Assembly: GCA_036501025.1 (NCBI GenBank)
Contig: DASYBB010000074.1
Location: 1 to 64,000, forward strand
Direction: 5' to 3'
DNA: 64,000 bases
Source: DASUBV01 sp036501025
GTDB lineage: Bacteria > Actinomycetota > Actinomycetes > Streptosporangiales > Streptosporangiaceae
Of this stretch, positions 33,806 to 43,726 are shown one piece after another. The first letter of the stretch is position 1; each line of letters begins with the position of its first letter. The translations under genes were made by a program, and so were the position numbers. The notes under the pieces are model-generated. The model searched no databases and was not told where the DNA came from. It saw only the letters and a list, made by a program, of their open reading frames with translations.

Positions 33806-34836
33806 TCATCGCGACTGTCCTTCTCCCTTCTCCGGGGCCTGGTGGGGTGCGTGCAGCCAGCAGGAGCTGACCTGGCCCGCGGCCACGGTCACGGCAGGCG
33901 GCTCCGTGACCGAGCAGATCGCCATGGCGTGCGGGCAGCGCGGGTGGAACCGGCAGCCCGACGGCGGGGCGAGCAGGCTGGGCCCGCCGCCGCGGGCCGT
34001 GACCGCGACCTCCCCGGCGCCGTCGGGGTTCGGCGCCGCGCTCAGCAGCAGCTGGGTATAGGGGTGCGACGGCTCGTCGGTCACCGTCACCGCCGGTCCG
34101 GACTCGACGATCTGGCCCGCGTACATGACCGCGATGTCGTCGGACAGGTACCGGGCCGAGGCGATGTCGTGGGTGATGTACAAGATGGTCAGGCCGTCGT
34201 TCTCGCGCAGGTCGGCCAGCAGGTTGAGCACCCCGAGCCGGATCGAGACGTCGAGCATGGACACCGGCTCGTCGGCCAGCAGCACCCGCGGCCGGACCGC
34301 CAGCGCCCGGGCGATGGCCACCCGCTGACGCTGGCCGCCCGACAGCTCATGGGGATATTTACCGATGAACTGGCTGGCCGGGGTCAGCGCCACCCGCTCA
34401 AGAAGTCCGGTGATCGCCTCATCGAGGGACACGCCCGCCGGGATCATCTTGTGGATCTGGAGTGGCCGGGCCAGGTGGTAGCGGACATCGTGCACGGGGT
34501 TCAGCGAGGAGAACGGGTCCTGCAGCACGAGCTGGACGTCCCGGGCGTAGCCCCGGCGGCCGCGCCGGCCGGGCGTCACCACCTTCCCGTCCAGCGCCAG
34601 CTCGCCCGAGGTCGGGGGGACCAGCCCGGCCAGCAGCCGGGCCAGGGTCGACTTGCCCGACCCGCTCTCGCCAACCAGGGCCGTGATGCTGCCCGGCGCG
34701 AGCGTCATCGAGGCGTCGTCCACGGCGTGCACCACCGCCCGCGTCCGCGGCGCGGTGAAGTGCCGGGTCAGGGCGCGCGCCTCCAGCAGCGCGCCGGGCT
34801 GGCCCGCCGCCCGGCCGGCCGCCGCCTGGGTAACCG

Positions 34837-34840
<4 letters not shown>
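33806..34840 (-). CDS. Opp-type ABC transporter ATPase (OppF-like)
   Basis: 344 aa. Walker A GESGSGKSTLARLL, Q-loop VQLVLQDPFSSLNP, signature LSGGQRQRVAIARAL, Walker B VLLADEPVSMLD and the His in YITHDIASARYL. The C-terminal Opp/Dpp extension has the Cys-containing GCRFHPRCPHAMAIC motif. Its ATG overlaps the stop of the upstream ATPase (ATGA). With OppD it forms the nucleotide-binding heterodimer of the importer. Confidence 0.93.
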
Positions 34841-36038
<1,198 letters not shown>

Positions 36039-36042
<4 letters not shown>

Positions 36043-37157
36043 AGCGCGCCCCCGTCACTGGCCGCGGCCCGGCCGGCCACCGGGCCGGGCGAGGCGGCGG
36101 GTCGCCGCCGGCGGAACCGGGAGCTGAGCGCGCTGCTCGCGGCAGGAGCCGGCGTCCCGTTCGGCCGGACGACCGGCGTCAGGCCGAGCACGAACCGCTT
36201 GGGCGGCCGGATCTGGCCGGGGCCCTTAGTGCGGCGGCGGCTCAGGCCGGCCGCCCGCAGCCGCGGGTTGATGAACTCGTCGATGCCGAAGTTCAGCAGC
36301 GCCAGCGAGGTCCCCAGCAGCGCCACGGCCAGCCCGGCCGGGATGTACCACCACCAGAAGCCGGCGCTCTCCGCGGACGAGGCCTGGGCCCAGAACAAGA
36401 TCGCCCCCCAGCTCCAGTGCTCGGTGTTGACCAGGCCGAGGAACGCCAGCGCCGTGTAGGTGCCGACCCCGTACAAGACGGTGAACAGGAACGACGAGGC
36501 CACGATGGGCAGCAGGTTGGGGAGGATCTCGTAGCCGATGATGCGCCACGACCGCTCCCCGATGATCTGGGCCGACGTCACGTAGTCGCGTTCTCGCAGG
36601 GAGAGGGTCTGGGAGCGGAGCACCCGCGCGCCCCACGCCCAGCCGGTAAACGCGATGATCAGCCCGATCAGCAGGTCATTGCTGCCGCCGGTGCGGGGCA
36701 GGAAGCCGAACACGACGATGAGCAGCGGCAGGGCCGGCATGACCAGGAAGATGTTGGCCAGCATCGACAGCAGGTCGTCGGTCAGCCCGCCCAGGTAGCC
36801 GGACGTGACGCCGAGGATGATCGACAGCAGGGTGGCCACGATGCCGGCCACGAAGGCGACCAGGATCGTGCTCCGCCCGCCCACCAGCAGCTGGGAGAAC
36901 ACGTCCTGCTGGACCTGGGTGGTGCCCAGCCAGTGCGCGCCAGACGGGGGCTGGGGCACCCCGTTGGTGGTGGAAAGGCTCGCGGACGGGTTGAAGGGGG
37001 CTACCAGCGGGCCGACGATGGCCAGCACAATGAACGCGCCGAGGACGAAGAGGCCGATCAGCAGCTTGGGCGAGCGGGGCAGCTGGAGCTTTCCGCGGGA
37101 GACGACCGCGGCGTCCGGGACCGGGGGAGTCGTCTCGGGCGCAGTGACGGTTGCCAT
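36039..37157 (-). CDS. Opp-type ABC transporter permease (OppC-like)
   Basis: 372 aa, six TM helices. The N-terminal helix is preceded by a cytoplasmic stretch, HWLGTTQVQQDVFSQLLVGGRSTI is the diagnostic OppC loop (usually HxxGTDxxGRD), and the EAA-type coupling motif is ERDYVTSAQIIGERSWRII..LPNLLP. A basic, Pro/Ala-rich tail of about 65 residues after the last helix is unusual for the family. It starts 3 bases after the OppB stop and overlaps OppD. Confidence 0.92.
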
Positions 37158-37160
37158 CGG

Positions 37161-38141
37161 TCAGGCCTCCTGGCGGATGCGCGGGTCAAGGAAGATGTAG
37201 ACGCAGTCCGCGATCAGGTTCGCGGCCAGGACGGCGAAGGTGATGATCAGGAAGATCCCCTGCAGCAGCGGGTAGTCGCGCTCGTTCACGCCCTGCAGCA
37301 GGATGAAGCCGAGGCCGGGGTAGCTGAACACGATCTCGGTGAGCAGCGCCCCGGACACCACGAAGCCGATGGCCAGCGAGAAGCCCGAGACGCTCGGCAG
37401 CACGGCGTTCCGGGCCGCGTACCAGATCACCCGGCGTTTGGGCAGGCCCTTGGCCTGGGCGATCAGGACGTAGTCCTCGTCCATGGTGGTCAGCATCACG
37501 TTGCGGGTGCCGACGATCCAGCCGGCGATCGAGCAGACCACGATGGTCAGCGCGGGCAGCAGCGCGTGGTGCAGGACGTCGGTGACGTAGGTCAGGTTCC
37601 AGCCGGGGAACTCGGCCGCCTGGCTGTAGGCGCCGGTCGACGGGAACCAGCCGAGGGTGGCGGAGAACAGCTGCAGGGCCAGGAAGGCGACGAAGAAGTA
37701 CGGTGCCGCCTGCAGGAAGGTCGTGGCCGGGAGCAGGTTGTCCAGCCAGGTCCCGCGGCGCCAGGCGACGAGCACGCCGAGCAGGGTGCCGAGCGCGAAG
37801 CTGATCAGGGTGGCGATCCCGACCAGGCCGAGCGTCCACGGCAGCGCGCTGCTGATCACGCTGGTCACCGTGGCCGGGTAGCTGCTGGTCGAGATGCCGA
37901 GGTTCCCGTGCAGCAGCCGCCCCCAGAAGCTGAAGTACTGCCCGACCAGCGACTGGCTGGTGTTGATCCCGTAGGCGAGCTCGAGCGACTTGATCGTCGC
38001 CGGGGTGAAGTTGCCCTGCAGCCGGGCCAGCACCGCCTCGACCGGGTTGCCCGGCATGGCGTGCGGGATGAAGAAGTCCACGGTCACCGCGGCCACCGCG
38101 GTGACGATATAGAAGGCCAGCTTGCGCAGGATCATTCTCAT
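37161..38141 (-). CDS. Opp-type ABC transporter permease (OppB-like)
   Basis: 326 aa, six TM helices. MRMILRKLAFYIVTAVAAVTVDFFIPHAMPGNP is the standard first helix ending in PGNP, with the EAA loop DEDYVLIAQAKGLPKRRVIWYAARNAVLPSVSG and the closing FSYPGLGFILLQGVNERDYPLLQG. The frame is open further upstream, but the ATG at 38141 is chosen because it shares ATGA with the LacI stop (38138-38140), which implies translational coupling of the regulator to its transporter. Confidence 0.92.
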   Translation of the reverse strand: MRMILRKLAFYIVTAVAAVTVDFFIPHAMPGNPVEAVLARLQGNFTPATIKSLELAYGINTSQSLVGQYFSFWGRLLHGNLGISTSSYPATVTSVISSALPWTLGLVGIATLISFALGTLLGVLVAWRRGTWLDNLLPATTFLQAAPYFFVAFLALQLFSATLGWFPSTGAYSQAAEFPGWNLTYVTDVLHHALLPALTIVVCSIAGWIVGTRNVMLTTMDEDYVLIAQAKGLPKRRVIWYAARNAVLPSVSGFSLAIGFVVSGALLTEIVFSYPGLGFILLQGVNERDYPLLQGIFLIITFAVLAANLIADCVYIFLDPRIRQEA

Positions 38142-39355
38142 GACTGGGGGTCCGTTCCTGCTCGCCGCGGGCCGTCGAGATGGCCCACGGTCGGGTGGCA
38201 GCCGCAGCTCTCCCGGCAGTTCAGCCGGGTGGGGAGCACGATGTCGCGGCCGCGCGGCTCGTCGTGCCCGGGCGCGGCCGGGCTGATCATCGCGTGCAGG
38301 GTCTCGAAGGCGGTCGCGCCGAGATCCTGGATGGGCTGCCGGACGCTGGTCAGCCGGGGGTTCAGGTGGCGGGCCACCGGGATGTCGTCGAAGCCGCACA
38401 CCGCGACGCGGCCCGGCACGTCGATCCGGCGCTGGGCCAGCGTGTGCAGGACGCCGATGGCGGTCTGGTCGTTGGCGCAGCAGATCGCGCGGGGCAGCCT
38501 GACGCCGGCGTCCAGCAGCCGGTCGATGACCTTGGCGCCGCCCGCGGCGGAGTAGTCGCCCTGCCACTGCGGCCCGTGCACGAGCTCCGCGCCGGCCGTG
38601 GTCGCCGCGTCGGTCATCGCCTTGAACCGGGCCACGTTGTCGGGGCTGTCCAGGTGACCGGACAGGTAGGCGATCGAGTCATAGCCGTGCCCGGTGGCCA
38701 GGTGCTCGACCAGCTCCCGGATCCCGGCCTCGTTGTCGCTGCGCACGTTCACCGTCTCCGGGGTGGGCACGCAGGCCAGCGTGACCACCGGCACCTGCCG
38801 CCCGAGCCGGGTGAGCTGCTCGTAGCTGAGCACCTGGTCGTGCAGGATCAGCCCGTCGCTCTTGCGGGCCAGCGCGAAGATCCGGCGGCCGTCGCTCTCG
38901 TGCAGGTCCACCGAGCGGATCAGCAGGTCGTAGCCGTAGCGCTGGGCCACGACCTCCATGCCCCGGTTGATCATGTCCGGGAACTGCAGGTTCTCGTCCT
39001 CGTCGGCGAAGACATCGGTGGGGGACAGCTGCGGGCGCCGGACCACGACGCCGACGACTTCCTTGAGCCTGACGCTCAGCGCCCGGGCCGCGCCGTCGGG
39101 CACGAACCCGAGCTCGGCGACGGCCTGCAGCACGCGGTCGCGGGTCTCCTCGCGCGGGTTGCGCTGGCCGTTGAGGACCCGCGACACCGACGCGATCGAG
39201 ACGCCCGCCGCCCGGGCCACGTCATAGATCGTCGGCGGCTGGGCCGCCGTGGCGCCCCGCAGGCCGGCCGCGCCGCTGCCATCCATGGCACTGGTCGCGG
39301 CGCTGGCCTCGACGGGTCCGTCGGCGGTGGCGCCACGGCTCAGGTCGGTCGTCAC
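38138..39355 (-). CDS. LacI-family transcriptional regulator
   Basis: 405 aa. About 40 disordered residues precede the HTH domain (TIYDVARAAGVSIASVSRVLNGQRNP; hinge ARALSVRLKEVVGVV), then a periplasmic-binding-protein-like effector domain with SDNEAGIRELVEHLATGHG, CCANDQTAIGVLHTL and VCGFDDIPVARHLNPRLTSVRQPIQDLG. A C-terminal CRESCGCHPTV tail is a variant seen in actinobacterial LacI proteins. It is the first gene of the transporter operon and is preceded by two identical-core operators, so it probably represses its own operon until an oligosaccharide or its hydrolysis product binds. Confidence 0.93.
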   Translation of the reverse strand: MTTDLSRGATADGPVEASAATSAMDGSGAAGLRGATAAQPPTIYDVARAAGVSIASVSRVLNGQRNPREETRDRVLQAVAELGFVPDGAARALSVRLKEVVGVVVRRPQLSPTDVFADEDENLQFPDMINRGMEVVAQRYGYDLLIRSVDLHESDGRRIFALARKSDGLILHDQVLSYEQLTRLGRQVPVVTLACVPTPETVNVRSDNEAGIRELVEHLATGHGYDSIAYLSGHLDSPDNVARFKAMTDAATTAGAELVHGPQWQGDYSAAGGAKVIDRLLDAGVRLPRAICCANDQTAIGVLHTLAQRRIDVPGRVAVCGFDDIPVARHLNPRLTSVRQPIQDLGATAFETLHAMISPAAPGHDEPRGRDIVLPTRLNCRESCGCHPTVGHLDGPRRAGTDPQS

Positions 39356-39372
39356 TCATCCTCCGCTCGGCC

Positions 39373-39388
39373 CGGTAAGCGCTTACCG
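39373..39388. promoter_or_regulatory. LacI-type operator O1
   Basis: CGGTAAGCGCTTACCG is a perfect 16-base palindrome with the central CG and GCGC core typical of LacI-family operators. It is 18 bases upstream of the regulator start, so a bound repressor would block transcription of the operon. Confidence 0.8.
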
Positions 39389-39441
39389 AACAGGCCTAAA
39401 AAACGGGGCGATCACGTTGCACATCGCCCGCCTGGTGCCAA

Positions 39442-39455
39442 GGTAAGCGCTTACC
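39442..39455. promoter_or_regulatory. LacI-type operator O2
   Basis: GGTAAGCGCTTACC repeats the core of O1 exactly. The centres are 68 bases apart. On the minus strand a TTGGCA (possible -35) directly follows this site, which would place the promoter between the two operators. Confidence 0.8.
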
Positions 39456-39509
39456 GAAGCGCTGCCTGGAGCTTAGATCCGGACGTTTCAGCTCTCAAGG
39501 AGGGATGTC

Positions 39510-39724
39510 GTGACTGTTACGGAACCGTGACGTACGGATGTCGGCGGAGTCCGGCCGGTGCTTCCCGGACTTGCCGGGGCAGGCGTCCGGTCCCGGCGGC
39601 TGGCCGCGGCGGTGCCGGGGACGCGGTCCGGGTGCGGCGGACCGTGAAACAACTCGGCAACAAACCGCCGTTTTGGATTGGGTAGTTTGCCGCCCGCGTA
39701 ACGGCCAGGAAACGTGCCGGAAAC
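39510..39724 (+). promoter_or_regulatory. GlnR-type boxes upstream of amtB
   Basis: GTAAC (39698), GAAAC (39709) and GAAAC (39720) are separated by exactly six bases each, matching the GlnR pattern gTnAc-n6-GaAAc. Further pairs with the same spacing are GAAAC-n6-GCAAC (39646-39661) and, less certain, GTGAC-n6-GGAAC and GTTAC-n6-GTGAC at 39510-39531. GlnR is the actinobacterial nitrogen regulator that activates ammonium transport, which fits the gene downstream. Confidence 0.7.
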
Positions 39725-39844
39725 GAGCCCATGGGACAAATCAATCGTACTGACAACACCGAAGCGGTCGGCTGGGACCGATGTGGTCGGCGCTGCCCGG
39801 CATCCCCCGGCGTACCCCTTCGCTTCAGCCTCTGGAGGCGAAGA

Positions 39845-41281
39845 GTGGTTCCCTACGCGAGCTGGCTCAGCCCAGGCGATAACGCCTGGCAGATGACGGC
39901 GGCGACGCTCGTCGGCCTGATGAGCATTCCTGGGCTAGCGGTCTTGTACGGCGGGATCGTCCAGAAGAAATGGGCCGTGAACACCATCATGATGGTGTTC
40001 ACCGCGTTCTGCCTCACCCTCATCGTCTGGGTCCTGTGGGCGTTCAAGATGGGCTTCGGCACTCCGTGGATCGGCACCTTTGTGGGCGTGCCCGGACAGG
40101 CCGTCGGGGCGTCCGCGCTGCAGGGCCAGGCCCACATTCCGCTGATCCAGGGGCTGGCCCCGAACTTCAGGTTCCCGCAGGGATCGCTGGTCTACTTCCA
40201 GTTTGTCTTTGCTGCCATCACGCCCATCCTGCTGCTCGGCAGCGTGGTCGGCCGGATCAAGTTCAAGGTCTGGCTGATCTTCGTCCCGCTGTGGATCACC
40301 TTTGCCTACGCCATCAACGCGTTCATGATCTGGGGCGGCGGCTTCTGGGCCGGCAAAGGCGCCCTTGACTTCTCCGGCGGTTACGTCATCCACCTGGCGG
40401 CCGGCGTTTCCGGCTTCGTCGCGGCGGCCATGATCGGCCCGCGGCTGGCCAAGGACCGTATCGTCGGCAAGCCCAACAACCTGCTGTTCATCGCGCTGGG
40501 CGCGGGCATCCTGTGGCTCGGCTGGAACGGCTTCAATGGCGGTGACCCGTACTTCGCGGGCGCTGACGCCACCTCGGCACTTGTGAACACCAACCTGGCC
40601 GCGGCCGTCGCCATGATGGCCTGGATCATCTGCGACATGAGCTTCGGCGAGAAGAAGAAGCCGACCTTCCTCGGCGGCGTCAACGGCATGATCTGCGGCC
40701 TGGTCGGCATCACCCCGGCCGCCGGCTACGTCAACGGCGTCGGCGCCATCGTCATCGGCCTGGTCTGCTCGGTGCTCGTGTTCTTCGCCTTCACCTACCT
40801 GCCCCGCAAGGTGTGGCCCTTCAACAAGGTGGACGACGCCCTGGGCGTGGTCTACACCCACGGCTTCGCCGGCCTGCTGGGCGGCCTGCTGGTCGGGTTC
40901 CTGGCTGACCCGCATCTGATCATCTACCTCGGCCTCGGCAAGAACCCCGACGTCACCACCGCCGGCCTCTTCCACGGCCACCCGAAGCAGCTGCTGCTCC
41001 AGGCGGGCGCGGCCCTCACCGTCATCGTCTGGGACGGCTTCGTGACCTTCGTGATCCTCAAGGGCATCAGCCTGTTCACCAGCCTGCGGATGTCCGACGC
41101 CGAGCTGGAGATCGGCGACCTGGCCGTGCACGACGAGGTCGTCTACCCCGAGGACGACCCGGACCCGGTGGGCGCTGACCTCGCCATGCAGGCGGCTGGC
41201 CAACCCCACCTCGGCGGCCTGAACGGCGGCAGCCACGGCGGCAGTGATGCGGTCGAGGGCGATAAGGTCCTGTCCGAGTAG
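39845..41281 (+). CDS. amtB: Ammonium transporter Amt
   Basis: 478 aa, eleven TM helices. The twin pore histidines lie in GGYVIHLAAGVSGF and VVYTHGFAGLLGG; LGWNGFNGG is also typical. The C-terminal cytoplasmic tail is about 75 residues long and ends in a Gly/Ser/His-rich stretch, longer than in E. coli AmtB. The GTG at 39845 is the start, since GGAGG lies 6 bases upstream. The frame is open to an ATG at 39731, but that peptide is not Amt-like and would reach back to the last GlnR box. No glnK or glnD follows, unlike the common amtB-glnK-glnD order. Confidence 0.94.
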   Translation: MVPYASWLSPGDNAWQMTAATLVGLMSIPGLAVLYGGIVQKKWAVNTIMMVFTAFCLTLIVWVLWAFKMGFGTPWIGTFVGVPGQAVGASALQGQAHIPLIQGLAPNFRFPQGSLVYFQFVFAAITPILLLGSVVGRIKFKVWLIFVPLWITFAYAINAFMIWGGGFWAGKGALDFSGGYVIHLAAGVSGFVAAAMIGPRLAKDRIVGKPNNLLFIALGAGILWLGWNGFNGGDPYFAGADATSALVNTNLAAAVAMMAWIICDMSFGEKKKPTFLGGVNGMICGLVGITPAAGYVNGVGAIVIGLVCSVLVFFAFTYLPRKVWPFNKVDDALGVVYTHGFAGLLGGLLVGFLADPHLIIYLGLGKNPDVTTAGLFHGHPKQLLLQAGAALTVIVWDGFVTFVILKGISLFTSLRMSDAELEIGDLAVHDEVVYPEDDPDPVGADLAMQAAGQPHLGGLNGGSHGGSDAVEGDKVLSE

Positions 41282-41372
41282 GCATCCTGCGCCACGGAGA
41301 GGCCCCTGGCAGCACAGACGGCCTGTCGCCCGCGAGCCCTCAGACGACTCGCAGGCGCCAGGCCGCTGCTGT

Positions 41373-41410
41373 GCCGCGGGGCCACGGCCCAGCCGCCGTG
41401 GCCCCGCGGC
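41373..41410 (+). terminator. Perfect hairpin after amtB
   Basis: GCCGCGGGGCCACGGC (41373-41388) and its exact complement (41395-41410) enclose a 6-base loop, 91 bases after the amtB stop. It is the likely transcription end of amtB. No U-tract. Confidence 0.65.
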
Positions 41411-41489
41411 TCAGTGGCCTTCCGGGCGCCTTCCCGCGCCCGCCCGCTGCCTCCGCGGTGGGCTCCGCCCAGCTCCCCGCCCGGCCCGC

Positions 41490-41960
41490 GCGCGGTGCTC
41501 AGGTACCAGACCGCGGCCCGGCCCTGGGGCCTGTGCGGCCCGGCGGCCACCGCCGTCCCGCGCGGCTCGCCGGTGACCCCGGCGCCGGGCCTCGTCGTGC
41601 ACTACTCGCAGCGCGTCGCATCGGGCCGCCATCCCACCATGACCCCGCCCCGGACCACGGTGGAGGAGACGGCCCTCGACCTCGCGAACGCCGCGGCCAC
41701 CGCCGAGGACGCGGTGGCGTGGATGCTGTGCGCCGTCGCCAGCAGGCGGACGAACTCGACGGCCGCGCCGCGCACCCGGAGAGCTCTCGCGACCTGGACG
41801 CCGGGCGGGACAACGCCAACGTCGCCGACGGCTGGGCCACCCCTGCGCTACGGCTGGATCGAGGTCAGCCAGCACAGCCGCCGCGCGGCCGCCCGCCGCG
41901 TCCGCTGCGCCTGCCGGCCCAGACGCCGCGTCAGTCGCCCCGGGAGCCGGCTCGATGATG
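41490..41960 (+). pseudogene. Decayed AbiEi/endonuclease-like gene
   Basis: Three blocks match the intact protein at 8982-10001 but in two frames. Frame 2 (41552-41749) reads AVPRGSPVTPAPGLVVHYS then TPPRTTVEETALDLANAAAT. Frame 1 (41752 to about 41830) reads ELDGRAAHP..RDNANVADGW. Frame 2 again (from 41843) reads LRYGWIEVSQHSRRAA. In the intact protein about 100 residues lie between the first two blocks, so this copy has an internal deletion, two frame changes and no N-terminal HTH. The region from 41282 to 41490 holds no gene apart from the amtB hairpin. Confidence 0.75.
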
Positions 41961-41993
41961 CCGTTGGCCGGCCGTCGGCCCCCGCCGACGCGG

Positions 41994-43724
41994 TTAGTGG
42001 CCGCGGAAGGCTTCCTCTAGCCACCAGGAGCCGTGGTTGGCGGTGACCTTGGCGTCGATCAGCAGGGGGCGGTCACGGCGGCCGTCCAGCCAGGCCCGGA
42101 CCGGGGCCAGGTCGTCCGGCCCCCGGACGGTCACGCCCGCGCAGCCGAATCCCCGGCCGATGGCGGCGATGTCGGTGGGCGGGAACATGACGGTCTCCAG
42201 CGGGTGCCCGTCCGGGCCGAAGTGGTGCACCTCGGCGCCGTAGGCGTCGTCGTTGTAGACGACGATCACCATGGGCAGGCCGAGCCGGGCGGCGGTCTCC
42301 AGCTCGCTGACGCTCATCAGCGCCCCGCCGTCGCCCAGCGCGGCCACCGTCAGCCGGTCCGGGCGGGCGATGGCCGACCCGATCGCCGAGGCGAGGCCGA
42401 GCCCGATCGACTGGAAGGCCTGCGTGAAGGTGAACCCGTCCTGGTCCGGAACCGACAGGTACATGCTCGGGTAGCCCATGAAGTTGCCGGAGTCCACCGC
42501 GACGGTCCGCTCGCCCGGGAGCAGGTCGTCGAGCGCGATGGTCAGGGTGCGGGGGTCGATGCGGCCGCCGTAGCTCTCGTCGGCGTACGGCACGTCGCGC
42601 CAGCGCCCCGCGCCCGCGATCCGGGCCCGGACCTCATCCGACCGGTACCCCGCGCGACCACCGGCCACGTCACCGCCGGCCACGCCACCGCCGGCCACGC
42701 CACCGCCGGCCATGTCGCCGCCGGCCAGGGCCGCGCACACCGCCCGGGCCGTCGCCCCGACGCTGCCGGTCACGCCGAGATCGGGCCGGCGGTGCGCGCC
42801 GATGGCCCCGGCGTCGTGGTCGACTTGCACGACCGCCGCGCCGGGCCCGATCAGGGCGCCGCTGCGCAGGGTCCACATGTTCAGCGAGGAGCCCCAGCCG
42901 ACCACCAGGTCGGCGCCGCGGATCAGCTCGGCGGCCAGCGGGGTGGCGAAGCCGCCGCTCACGTCCAGGTTCCACGGGCGGCCGTGGAACAGCCCCTTGG
43001 CGGCGGCCGACGTGGCCAGCAGCGCGCCGCACGCGTCGGCCAGCCGCTCCAGCTCGGCCACCGCCTCGGGTCCGGCCGCCCGCGCGCCGCGGCCGGCGAT
43101 GAAGACCGGCCGCTGCGCCGCGGAAAGCAGCCGGGCCAGCGCCGTCACCTGCCCATCCGGCGGCGTCACACCGACCCCGGAGCAAGCGGGGGCCACGCCC
43201 GGCGCCACTCCCGCCACCCCCGCCTCCGGCCAGGCGCACTCGCCCGCCTGCACGTCCAGCGGCATGGCCAGGATCACGCACCGCCGCTCCCGCTCCGCCG
43301 TCCGGTACGCGCGGACCACGTCGTCCACGGCGAAGCCGGCCGAGTGCAGCCGGGCCGGCGTCGCGCCGATGCCCGCGCTGATCGCGGCGACATCGATCCG
43401 GAAGTTGGAGTGCTTCGCCGCCTGGCTCACGTCCGCGGCCAGGACCAGCAGCGGCGTCCGGCTCTTGGCCGCCTCGGTCAGCGCCGTCAGCGCGTTGGTG
43501 ATGCCCGGCCCCTGGTGCAGGGACAGCACGCCGGGCCGGCCCGTGATCCGGGCCCAGCCGTCGGCCATGCTCGCCGCCCCGGACTCGTGCCGGGCCGCGA
43601 CGAACCGCGTGCCCCTCGAGATCAGCGCGTTGGTGACGTGGAAGTTGCCGCTGCCGACCAGGCCGAACGCGGTGTCGACGCCCAGCTCGGTGAGGGCCTG
43701 GCCGATGGCCTCGGTGACCTGCAT
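41994..43724 (-). CDS. Thiamine-diphosphate-dependent enzyme (acetolactate synthase-like)
   Basis: 576 aa. The three domains of the POX/ALS family are present: an N-terminal Pyr domain with the cofactor Glu in RHESGAASMADGWARITG, a central domain, and a C-terminal PP domain with LGDGGALMSVSELETAARLGLPMVIVVYNDDAYG (GDG..NN-type Mg/ThDP motif). A Gly/Ala/Val linker of five GGGVA-like units from a 15-nt repeat (42661-42725) lies near residue 335. It is probably a 2-oxoacid decarboxylase, carboligase or oxalyl/benzoylformate-type enzyme; the reaction is not determinable. It starts 2 bases after the cyclase stop, so the two form an operon. Confidence 0.88.
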   Translation of the reverse strand: MQVTEAIGQALTELGVDTAFGLVGSGNFHVTNALISRGTRFVAARHESGAASMADGWARITGRPGVLSLHQGPGITNALTALTEAAKSRTPLLVLAADVSQAAKHSNFRIDVAAISAGIGATPARLHSAGFAVDDVVRAYRTAERERRCVILAMPLDVQAGECAWPEAGVAGVAPGVAPACSGVGVTPPDGQVTALARLLSAAQRPVFIAGRGARAAGPEAVAELERLADACGALLATSAAAKGLFHGRPWNLDVSGGFATPLAAELIRGADLVVGWGSSLNMWTLRSGALIGPGAAVVQVDHDAGAIGAHRRPDLGVTGSVGATARAVCAALAGGDMAGGGVAGGGVAGGDVAGGRAGYRSDEVRARIAGAGRWRDVPYADESYGGRIDPRTLTIALDDLLPGERTVAVDSGNFMGYPSMYLSVPDQDGFTFTQAFQSIGLGLASAIGSAIARPDRLTVAALGDGGALMSVSELETAARLGLPMVIVVYNDDAYGAEVHHFGPDGHPLETVMFPPTDIAAIGRGFGCAGVTVRGPDDLAPVRAWLDGRRDRPLLIDAKVTANHGSWWLEEAFRGH

Positions 43725-43726
43725 GG

